DNA from: Bacteroidales bacterium
Lineage (GTDB): Bacteria; Bacteroidota; Bacteroidia; Bacteroidales; UBA932
Assembly (NCBI GenBank): GCA_017551405.1
Contig: JAFZLP010000016.1
Location: 1-12,656 of the forward strand
Direction of reading: 5' to 3'
Length of the DNA stretch: 12,656 nucleotides
Positions 5,849 to 12,656 of the stretch are shown here, one piece after another; position 1 is the first letter of the stretch; the number at the start of each line of letters is the position of its first letter. A program made the translations under genes and the position numbers. Under the pieces are notes generated by a model. The model searched no databases. It saw only the letters and a list, made by a program, of their open reading frames with translations, and was not told the DNA's origin.

Positions 5849-8800
5849 TTAGAAGTTGGCACGCAGGGTGAAACCGTAGGTACGGGTGGTGGAGGTGGAA
5901 CCTCCGATGCACACCTGGCTGGTCCACTTGGTACCGTCCGTAGCTTCGGCGTCGAAGATCGGGAGGTTCTTGTAGATGTAGAACGGGTTACGGGCGAACA
6001 CTGAGAGCTTGATGCCGCTGCAGTGAATCTTGCTCGTAAGGGACTCGGGAAGAGCATAGGTGAGGGTGAGCTCACGGCACTTCAGATAGGTGTTCTTGAA
6101 GATAGAACCGGAGTAGAAGCGGGAACCGCCGGTACCCCAGCCGTACTGTTTCTCAAGAGCCATTTCCTGGCTGACCATCTTGGTGTTGACTGCACCGCTG
6201 GTGGTAACGCCCTCGAGGATGACACCGTCGTGACGGACAGCTTCGCCGTTGGGGCCGAGGTTGCCGGTCCAGGGCACGCAGTTGCCTGCATCGTCGAGAT
6301 AGTAGGACTGGCCGCCCAGAGCCTCATTACGATAAGGCAGGGACTCTACGATAGCACCGGTGTGCATGTAGTACTGATAAGGCATGTTGAAGACGTCGCC
6401 GCCGATCTGGTAGCTGAAGTTGGCATCCAGGGAGACGCGCCTGTAGCCCAGTGAGAGGGCGAAGCCGCCGAGGAGGTCGGGCATAGCGTTACCGACCTTG
6501 ACGGGCTCGTCACTGCGGGCATAGTAGCCGTTGTCGGCCACGATCTTGTTGCCGTTGTCGTCGTACTTGTAGTCGAAGGAGTAGATGTCACCCATCTTCT
6601 CGCCCTCGAAGGAGTAGAGATAGACGGCACCGTTGTCCCAGCGGGCGTGCTGGAGGACGTCGACACCCTCTGCGAGCTTGACGACCTTGTTGGTGTTCCA
6701 GGCGATGTTGCCGGAAACATCGAACCTCCAGTCGCGGGTCTCGACGAGAGTTGCGTATGCGGCAGCCTCAACACCCTGGTTCTCCAGTTCACCCACGTTC
6801 ATGAGGATGGAGGAACCGCCGGCGGAACGCGGAACGGTGGTGTCAAGGATCTGGTCGGTGATGCGCTTGTGGTAGTAAGATACCTCGAAGCCTGCGCGGT
6901 TGTTGAAGAACTTGCTCTCCAGACCGACTTCGAACTCGTGGGTGGTCTCAGGAACGATGGTCTCGTTGCCGAGAGAAGCACCAAGCTGGTTGTAGATGTA
7001 ACCGGAAGCGGAGCTCTGGCTGTAAGCGATGGCTGCACGGTAGAGCTCAGGAGCGAGACCCACGATACCGTAGGAAGCGCGAACCTTGCCGTAATCTACC
7101 CAGGCGGGGAGGTTGAGGAGTTCGGAGAAGATGATGGAGCCGTTCACCGAAGGATACCAGAAGGAGTTGTGTCCGGGAGCCAGGGTGGAGGTCTTCTCGT
7201 TGCGGATGGTGCCTTCCACGAATGCCCAGTCGTCCCAGGAGAGACCGAGGGTCGCATAAGCGGCGGTCTTCAGGAGGGAAGAAGTGGACTGGCCGGCGTT
7301 GGCCTTCTGATTGGAAGCGGTGAGGTTGAACCAGTTCTCTACGGAGAGGCCGCCATTGGTGCTGACGGAAGTGTTGAGAACGTTCTCCTGACGTGCGGAG
7401 TAACCGACGTTGACATCGAGACCGAGCTTCTGGGCAAGGGTCGTGTTGTAGTTAAGGAGAGCGTCGCCGTAGATGGTCTGATAGGTGTTCTTACCTACAT
7501 AGTAGTAACCGCCGTTACCGCCGTAAACCATGGCGGTGCCGTTGTATTCCTTCTGCTCGATATCCTGGGCGGTCCAGTCGGTAGCAACGCTGCCCTTGAG
7601 GGTGAGGCCCTTGACAATCTGCCAGGAAGGAGTTACGCTGGCGATGAGGCGCTGGTTGTTCTCGAGGCGCTCCTTGCCGAGGATGTTCCAGAAGTATTCG
7701 CCGATGAGGGCGCTGACACCCGGGGTGTATTCCCAACCCTCAGCGGGATTCTCGTGGGAAGAGGAGGTGTAAACGCGGTTCTGGTAGCCGGCGGAGGTTA
7801 CGGTATGCTCACGATAGTAGGCGAGGTCTTCGAAGGAGCCCACCATACCGGTGAAGTTCGTGACCAGACGGGAGATCCTGTAAGGACGGTTCATCACGTT
7901 CTGGTTCATGTAGTTCACGGAGTAACCGAGCTTGAGGGCACCGTTGTCGGTGATGTTCTGGCTTCCGGAAAGCGCGAAGTTGTGCTTGCCGAGATGCGAG
8001 TTGTACTGGTTCGGAATGTTGTCCATGAAGGTGTACGAGAAGCGGGTGTTGCCGCGCTCGTTACCTACGGTGAGGGCAACGTTGTACTGCTGGGTCCAGC
8101 CGGTACGGAAGATGTTCTGGTACGGGTCGTCGGTGACGGCGCTGTAGTTCATCATGCCGGACGGGGTGTAGATGGGCTTGCCATCATACTCGGGGCCGTA
8201 GTAGTAGTAACCGCCGCCGTCCATGGCCATACCTGCGAAGGAGCGGACGGTCCTGCCGGCGCGATCCTTATAGGAGGTGGTGAAACCGAAGTCGGGGGAA
8301 GTGGGATCCATTTCGACATCGTAGTAAGCCCAGTACTGATAAGCGTCGCCGGGGCCGAAGATGGTCTGCATCTTGGGCATGTAGGCAACCTGGTCAGCCT
8401 GAACGGAAGCGCTGAAGTCGACATGAACACCGCTGTTCTTCTTACCCTTCTTCATGGTGATGAGAACAACACCGTTAGCACCTTCGGAACCGTAAAGGGA
8501 GGTTGCGGATGCGCCCTTCAGGATGGAGAGGTTCTCGATGTCTTCCACGTTGATGTCGGTAAGACCGTTGGAGTTCACGCGCTGGTCGCCCCAGTAGTCG
8601 GAGTTGTTGGCTTCGCCGTTACGCACCGGAACGCCGTCTACGATGATGAGAGGCTGGTTGGTGCCGGTGATGGACGACAGACCGCGGACGTTGATGGAGA
8701 TAGCGCCGGTAGCACCGCCGGGAGCGGTGGTGACGCGGACACCGGCAGCCTTGCCGTAGAGGGCGGAACCCAGGGAGGGAGCAGCCGTGGCATTGAGGTT

Positions 8801-9190
8801 GTCGGCATTGACGGAAGCAACCGCGTAACCTACCTTCTTCTCATCCTTGCGGATACCGAGGGCGGTTACGACCGTGCCTTCGAGCATTTCGGAGTCTTCG
8901 TCGAGGGTGACGAGAATCCTCTGGCCGTCGAAGACGACAGTCTTGGAGGTGTAGCCGAGACATGCGATCTCGAGAACATCCCCATTGCGGACGCCGGAGA
9001 GCGTGAAGGTACCGTCATCGGCAGTGATGGTGCCGTTGTGGGTACCCTGAACAAGTACGGATGCGCCGGGCACGGGGCCGAGGGCATCAGTGATCACACC
9101 TGTAGCAGTGTTCTGTGCAAATGCCGGAACGGCAAGTGCGAAGAGCATTGCAACAGCGATTCCTTTGAGGAATCCACCAATACTTTTCAT
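5849..9190 (-). CDS. SusC/RagA-family TonB-dependent outer-membrane transporter
   Basis: A 1113-residue TonB-dependent transporter that imports oligosaccharides across the outer membrane together with SusD. Order of parts: a signal peptide (1-25, cut AFA-QN); a carboxypeptidase-regulatory-like beta-sandwich (about 28-98, TGVITDALGPVPGASV onward); a TonB-box-like segment around VVTALGIRK (107-115); a plug domain (about 125-248) with NVRGLSSI, PLIIVDGVPV and the family signature GSEGANGVVLITMKKG; then a 22-strand-type barrel rich in Tyr, Trp and Gly, ending in the terminal Phe of RANF. There is no N-terminal STN domain, so direct signalling to an anti-sigma factor is unlikely. The start at 9190 is preferred over the upstream ATG at 9253 because it begins the signal peptide. 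The A-rich leader lacks a Shine-Dalgarno site, as is common in this phylum. It is co-transcribed with susD. Confidence 0.97.
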   Translation of the reverse strand: MKSIGGFLKGIAVAMLFALAVPAFAQNTATGVITDALGPVPGASVLVQGTHNGTITADDGTFTLSGVRNGDVLEIACLGYTSKTVVFDGQRILVTLDEDSEMLEGTVVTALGIRKDEKKVGYAVASVNADNLNATAAPSLGSALYGKAAGVRVTTAPGGATGAISINVRGLSSITGTNQPLIIVDGVPVRNGEANNSDYWGDQRVNSNGLTDINVEDIENLSILKGASATSLYGSEGANGVVLITMKKGKKNSGVHVDFSASVQADQVAYMPKMQTIFGPGDAYQYWAYYDVEMDPTSPDFGFTTSYKDRAGRTVRSFAGMAMDGGGYYYYGPEYDGKPIYTPSGMMNYSAVTDDPYQNIFRTGWTQQYNVALTVGNERGNTRFSYTFMDNIPNQYNSHLGKHNFALSGSQNITDNGALKLGYSVNYMNQNVMNRPYRISRLVTNFTGMVGSFEDLAYYREHTVTSAGYQNRVYTSSSHENPAEGWEYTPGVSALIGEYFWNILGKERLENNQRLIASVTPSWQIVKGLTLKGSVATDWTAQDIEQKEYNGTAMVYGGNGGYYYVGKNTYQTIYGDALLNYNTTLAQKLGLDVNVGYSARQENVLNTSVSTNGGLSVENWFNLTASNQKANAGQSTSSLLKTAAYATLGLSWDDWAFVEGTIRNEKTSTLAPGHNSFWYPSVNGSIIFSELLNLPAWVDYGKVRASYGIVGLAPELYRAAIAYSQSSASGYIYNQLGASLGNETIVPETTHEFEVGLESKFFNNRAGFEVSYYHKRITDQILDTTVPRSAGGSSILMNVGELENQGVEAAAYATLVETRDWRFDVSGNIAWNTNKVVKLAEGVDVLQHARWDNGAVYLYSFEGEKMGDIYSFDYKYDDNGNKIVADNGYYARSDEPVKVGNAMPDLLGGFALSLGYRRVSLDANFSYQIGGDVFNMPYQYYMHTGAIVESLPYRNEALGGQSYYLDDAGNCVPWTGNLGPNGEAVRHDGVILEGVTTSGAVNTKMVSQEMALEKQYGWGTGGSRFYSGSIFKNTYLKCRELTLTYALPESLTSKIHCSGIKLSVFARNPFYIYKNLPIFDAEATDGTKWTSQVCIGGSTSTTRTYGFTLRANF

Positions 9191-9269
9191 GTTTTTTTCG
9201 GTTAAATAAATAATGGTTGATATTAGGTTGTGAATTGGAATAGTCTTCTGCAATCAATTTTTTAGTTTG

Positions 9270-9300
9270 CAAATATAATCAAAAAATCCGGTTTTTCAAC
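9270..9300 (-). promoter_or_regulatory. Bacteroidota-type promoter of the susC-susD operon
   Basis: On the minus strand GTTG (9297-9300, three of four matches to TTTG), a 19-base spacer and TATATTTG (9270-9277) fit the consensus. The -33 element overlaps the last codons and stop of the upstream fucosidase gene (stop at 9296-9298). The predicted 5' untranslated region is about 70 bases (9191 to about 9264), is AT-rich and shows no clear hairpin or riboswitch-like fold by eye. Confidence 0.75.
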
Positions 9301-10645
9301 TCATTTCCCCGCTATAGACCCCGTCATAGTACAGCCCGGGCCTTTTTATGGAGCATTTCGGAGCTATGGTTCCCGTCACTTTAATCCTGATACTCAGGGC
9401 AGTAACGGCAGGCACCGGGACAATCCTCTTGTGGCCGATGGTGGTCTCGGAGGCAATCTCGGTCCAGTTGCCGTCTTCTCCCAGGGCCTCTATCGTGAAA
9501 GCGGATATTTTCTGCCCTGAGGCTATGTCCTCTTCCAGGACGACGCGGTTGAAAGTGACCGGCTCCGCCATGGTGAGCGTCCAGCAGTCGCCTTTCCGGC
9601 GGAGTTTCGCCCCGGCGGCAAGGTCATCTGCGAAGATCTCGTCCAGCGCGGCGCGGAATTCCATCAGGCGCGCGGAATCCACCGGATGGATGCGGCCGGT
9701 GACATCAGGCGGCACGTTGAGCAGCAGGAGAGAATTGCGGCCGACGCTTTCGTAGTAGATCCTGAGCAGTTCGTCGACGCTCTTCACCCTGTCGTTTTCG
9801 CTTTCACGCCAGAACCATCCGGGACGGATGGAGACGTCGGTTTCGGCCGGCACCCAGTGTGTGCCTTCGGGATCGCCCTGGTTCAGGTACTCCGTTCCCC
9901 TCGGGTTCTCTCCAGGCTTCACTTCGTCCGCATTCATCATCCCCCAGCAGGTCCTGCCGGCATGTCCTTCCTCGTTGCCGACCCAGCGGCAGCCGGGACC
10001 GCCGTCGCCGAAGATGATGGCCTGCGGGTTGTATTTGAATACCGTGGAATTGAAGAGAGGCCAGTCGTACACCTGCTTCTTTCCGTTCGGGCCCTCGCCG
10101 TTGGCACCGTCGAACCACTGCTCGAAAATGGGGCCGTAGGGGCCTCCGTGCACGCTTTCCAGCGTTTTCACGAACACCTCGTTATACTCTGGCGTGCCGT
10201 AATGGGGGTCGTTCCTGTCCCAGGGCGAGATATACACGCCGAACTTGAGGCCGTATTCTTTGCAGGCTGCGGACAGCTCCGCCAGCACGTCGCCCTTTCC
10301 GTCCCGCCACGAACTCTGTGCGACCGTATGGGTACTCACCGGGTTGGGCCAGAGGCAGAATCCGTCATGGTGCTTGGCAGTTATGATGATGCCCTTGAAG
10401 CCCGCGGCTTTCGCCGTGGCCGCCCACTGGCGGCAGTCGAGATCGCTCGGGTTGAAAATGTCTTCAGTTTCGGTGCCGTCACCCCATTCGTTGCCGGTGA
10501 AGGTGTTGGGCCCGAAGTGGCAGAACATGTTCATTTCCATGTCCTGCCATTCCAGCTGGGCACGGGTGGGTTTGGGCAGATTGTTCTTCTCGCCGCATGC
10601 GCAGAGTGCGCAGAGAGCAAAGGCGGCTGCAATTATCTTTTTCAT
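9296..10645 (-). CDS. GH29 alpha-L-fucosidase, subfamily B-like, lipoprotein
   Basis: A 449-residue GH29 fucosidase with a lipoprotein signal ending at LCAC (Cys17) followed by GEKNN. The barrel opens with FCHFGPNTF (41-49, His43), then ITAKHHDGF (88-96), GLKFGVYISPWDR (132-144) and QWFDGANGEG (166-175), in which Asp169 is the expected nucleophile. RWVGNEEG (210-217) carries the likely acid/base, Glu215; in the B-type group this Glu sits about 45 residues after the nucleophile, as here. NSLLLLNVPPDVTGRI is another family block. B-type members characteristically cut alpha-1,3/1,4-linked fucose on branched, Lewis-type structures. A beta-sandwich of the F5/8 type, possibly carbohydrate-binding, follows at about 340-449. 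The ATG overlaps the GH2 stop as ATGA, so translation is probably coupled. There is no terminator between this gene and susC. Confidence 0.95.
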   Translation of the reverse strand: MKKIIAAAFALCALCACGEKNNLPKPTRAQLEWQDMEMNMFCHFGPNTFTGNEWGDGTETEDIFNPSDLDCRQWAATAKAAGFKGIIITAKHHDGFCLWPNPVSTHTVAQSSWRDGKGDVLAELSAACKEYGLKFGVYISPWDRNDPHYGTPEYNEVFVKTLESVHGGPYGPIFEQWFDGANGEGPNGKKQVYDWPLFNSTVFKYNPQAIIFGDGGPGCRWVGNEEGHAGRTCWGMMNADEVKPGENPRGTEYLNQGDPEGTHWVPAETDVSIRPGWFWRESENDRVKSVDELLRIYYESVGRNSLLLLNVPPDVTGRIHPVDSARLMEFRAALDEIFADDLAAGAKLRRKGDCWTLTMAEPVTFNRVVLEEDIASGQKISAFTIEALGEDGNWTEIASETTIGHKRIVPVPAVTALSIRIKVTGTIAPKCSIKRPGLYYDGVYSGEMS

Positions 10646-12656
10646 TTTTTGGAAAGCACTAAGGTGAAGTCATAATCCTTGTCGGCCCAGAGGGTGCGGG
10701 ACGGCTCCGGACGCGCGCCCCAGGAGTCATATCCGCCCACGCCGGTCATTCCGCCGTCGAGGCAGAGCTCCACATAGGGCTGCACGGGGATGTCATTGAC
10801 ATGTGCCCAGATGCGGCCGCCGTCAGGCTCGCGCGGGTCAAGGTCTTCGATACTGCAACGCAAAGCATTGAATTCGAAGGATTTATCGCCTGTGATACAG
10901 AGCGGGCCTATCTCCAGCCATTCCACTCCGGTGTGGTGTCCGGTCTCCTGCGGACGCACATAGGGGAAGCATTCGTCCTTGGCACTGGATTCATAGATTC
11001 CGACGGGGCAGGAAGCGAAGCGGTCCATGTAGTTCTCCCAGGGTCCGCGGCCGAAATACCTGAAGCCGTCGCATTTCGCCTTCATCCTGGTGCGGAAACC
11101 GATACGCGGGATGTCGACATGCTCCTTCCCGCCGTGGAAGGCGGAGGTGATGCGGAGTTCGCCACCTTTGGCAAGCCTGTACTCGGTCTCCATCGTGCAT
11201 CCGTAGGGAAGCCCGTAAGTCACCACCACGGCGCCGCCGGCCTCATCGGTGAATGCCTCCGCCGACAGCACGGCGGGAGCGTCTTTCCAGAGTTTGTTCC
11301 TGGACTGCGGTCCACCGTCGCCCCAGTCGTTGTCGAGGGGTGCGCGCCAGAACTCGGGGCCAAGGCCGAACTTCTTGAGTATCACGTTCTTAAGCCCCTG
11401 CCTGAACTGCACTACCCTGCCCGTGGAGGAATCCACCACAAGGCGGCCGCCTATACCCTTGAGAACGATTTTGTCGCCAATCTTCCTGATGCGCACTTTG
11501 TAGCGGGCAGGCTCGGGAAGGGTCTTTTCGGGGCTGCGAAGGAGCAGCTGTTCGGTAGCCACGGGATACTCTGCCGGAAGCATCCCGGAAGCTTCGGGGG
11601 TAAGGAGGCTGAAATTGATGTAGTAGGTCTTGAGGGGATCCATCTCCGGCAGGGCCGCCTCGAAGGCCTCGGCGGTCCGGGGTGCCGTCGTGAACAGCTT
11701 CTCACCGTCAGCTATCTTCACTCCGTCCTCCGTGATCTCCCAGCGGAGGATATGGTTCAACGGCTTGAAATAGAAGCGGTTGAATATCTGGAATCGGTTC
11801 ATCGCAGCCTGTTCGCCGGGGTTCTCGACAGGAGCGAACTCAATGGCTGCCTCCTGGTAGAAGTGCTTCACTTCGAAAGCGCCCGGATGCGGGGTCAGGT
11901 CGGGATTGACGAGGCCGTTGCAGCAGAAGTTGCGGTCTGCCCACCAGTGGGCGGGATCCTTCGACGGATCGCCGTAATCGCCGCCGTAGGTCCAGTATTT
12001 CCTGCCCTTTGCGTCCTCGACTGCGATTCCCTGGTCTATCCAGTCCCATATGAAGCCGCCCTGGAGATTGTCATAGGCGTAGGTCTCGTACCACATCAGG
12101 TCGAAGGAGCCGTTGCTGTTGCCCATGGCGTGGGAATACTCGCACTGTACCACCGGCTTTGCAGAAGGCAGCTCCGCCTGCTTATGAAGCCAGCGTGTAT
12201 CGGCGTACATCGGGTTCAGGAAATCGGAATTGCGGTCGTGGGCCGCCCGCTCATATACGACCGGACGGTTCTGGCCGCCTTTTTCCATGGCCTTGAGCAG
12301 GTCGTACGTACGCTCGAAATTCACGCCGTTGCCGGCCTCGTTACCGAGCGAAAGCACTGTCACACAGGGATATCCGGCAGTACGCCTGTACATGTTCAGG
12401 GTCCTTTCTTCGTGATTCGCATACCATGCGGGATCCTTGGCGAGACTTTCGGGACCGTAGCCCATCCCGTGGCTCTCGATGTTGGCTTCGTCATACACAT
12501 AGAAGCCGAGGCTGTCGCAAAGTTCGTAGAAGGCACGCGACTGCGGATAATGGCAGGTACGGATGGAGTTTATGTTGAGCTCGCGCATGCGCACCAGATT
12601 CCTGCGGAGATACTCGCGGTCGCACCAGTGCCCGGTGAACTCGTTGTGTTCGTGCA
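10642..12656 (-). CDS. GH2 beta-galactosidase (LacZ type), 5'-truncated by the window edge
   Basis: The visible 670 residues are the central and C-terminal part of a GH2 beta-galactosidase. The frame is open to the window edge, beginning HEHNEFTGHW, which matches the family's conserved NRHEHDP-type segment, so the start and roughly the first 350 residues lie outside. The barrel shows DEANIESHGM (metal and substrate site), LSLGNEAGNG with acid/base Glu (visible residue 106), QCEYSHAMGNS with nucleophile Glu (visible residue 172) and GGFIWDWIDQG. A linker beta domain follows, and then a full Bgal_small_N-type domain with FWRAPLDNDWGDGG and GVGGYDSWG near the end. It hydrolyses terminal beta-linked galactose. 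Whether it is secreted cannot be seen, because the N-terminus is missing. It ends in a 4-base overlap with the B-type fucosidase gene; the pair suggests sequential removal of fucose and galactose. Confidence 0.95.
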   Translation of the reverse strand, partial: HEHNEFTGHWCDREYLRRNLVRMRELNINSIRTCHYPQSRAFYELCDSLGFYVYDEANIESHGMGYGPESLAKDPAWYANHEERTLNMYRRTAGYPCVTVLSLGNEAGNGVNFERTYDLLKAMEKGGQNRPVVYERAAHDRNSDFLNPMYADTRWLHKQAELPSAKPVVQCEYSHAMGNSNGSFDLMWYETYAYDNLQGGFIWDWIDQGIAVEDAKGRKYWTYGGDYGDPSKDPAHWWADRNFCCNGLVNPDLTPHPGAFEVKHFYQEAAIEFAPVENPGEQAAMNRFQIFNRFYFKPLNHILRWEITEDGVKIADGEKLFTTAPRTAEAFEAALPEMDPLKTYYINFSLLTPEASGMLPAEYPVATEQLLLRSPEKTLPEPARYKVRIRKIGDKIVLKGIGGRLVVDSSTGRVVQFRQGLKNVILKKFGLGPEFWRAPLDNDWGDGGPQSRNKLWKDAPAVLSAEAFTDEAGGAVVVTYGLPYGCTMETEYRLAKGGELRITSAFHGGKEHVDIPRIGFRTRMKAKCDGFRYFGRGPWENYMDRFASCPVGIYESSAKDECFPYVRPQETGHHTGVEWLEIGPLCITGDKSFEFNALRCSIEDLDPREPDGGRIWAHVNDIPVQPYVELCLDGGMTGVGGYDSWGARPEPSRTLWADKDYDFTLVLSKK

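Noticed and set aside
6647..9205. 852-codon plus-strand open frame opposite susC
   Set aside because: It is antisense to a certain SusC gene. The frame stays open because the GC-rich sense codons rarely create stops on the other strand. The translation is Gly/Val-rich, low in complexity and has no domain signature or start context.
9686..10675. 329-codon plus-strand open frame opposite the B-type fucosidase gene
   Set aside because: The sense strand encodes an unmistakable GH29 enzyme. The antisense product has no family features and no promoter.
1..12656. CRISPR arrays, toxin-antitoxin pairs, defence genes, transposases
   Set aside because: Looked for on both strands. No regularly spaced repeats, no IS-like ends with a transposase, and no defence-type protein motifs were seen.

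Overview
The window looks like a chromosomal segment of a Bacteroidales bacterium (Bacteroidota), probably gut-associated. Direct signs are a SusC/SusD pair, lipoprotein signals, and four promoter-like sites close to the Bacteroidota consensus (TTTG, about 19 bases, TAnnTTTG). Coding DNA is GC-rich and the promoter regions are very AT-rich. The genus cannot be fixed from sequence reading alone; a relatively GC-rich gut Bacteroidales lineage is an inference.

Layout. Bases 2-1188 (+) hold the 3' part of an aldo/keto reductase gene, overlapped by a gene for a flavodoxin with a lipoprotein-like N-terminus; this looks like a small redox operon. A long hairpin terminator (1245-1278) separates it from a complete tRNA-Cys(GCA) on the minus strand. 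Divergent from the tRNA, a strong plus-strand promoter is followed about 110 bases later by a near-perfect intrinsic terminator with no convincing ORF between them. This is a candidate stand-alone small RNA (about 1505-1617) and the most novel item here.

Bases 1616-12656 form a glycan-utilisation region. A GH29 alpha-L-fucosidase (subfamily A-like, 1616-2902, minus) diverges from a lipoprotein alpha/beta-hydrolase, probably a carbohydrate esterase (2946-4124, plus), across only 43 bases. The esterase converges with a minus-strand run that reads GH2 beta-galactosidase (start outside the window), GH29 fucosidase (subfamily B-like, 4-base ATGA overlap), a promoter, SusC, then SusD. A shared bidirectional terminator lies at 4144-4187.

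How it fits together (inference): SusC/SusD bind and import a galactose- and fucose-containing oligosaccharide. The B-type fucosidase (alpha-1,3/1,4 preference in the family), the A-type fucosidase (broader, often alpha-1,2) and the LacZ-like galactosidase would remove fucose and then galactose. The esterase would remove acyl groups. This enzyme set suits fucosylated host glycans of Lewis or H type, such as mucin O-glycans or milk oligosaccharides. Plant fucosylated glycans such as xyloglucan cannot be excluded because the locus continues beyond the window. No regulator (HTCS, ECF sigma/anti-sigma, SusR) and no SusE/F-like surface glycan-binding protein is visible.
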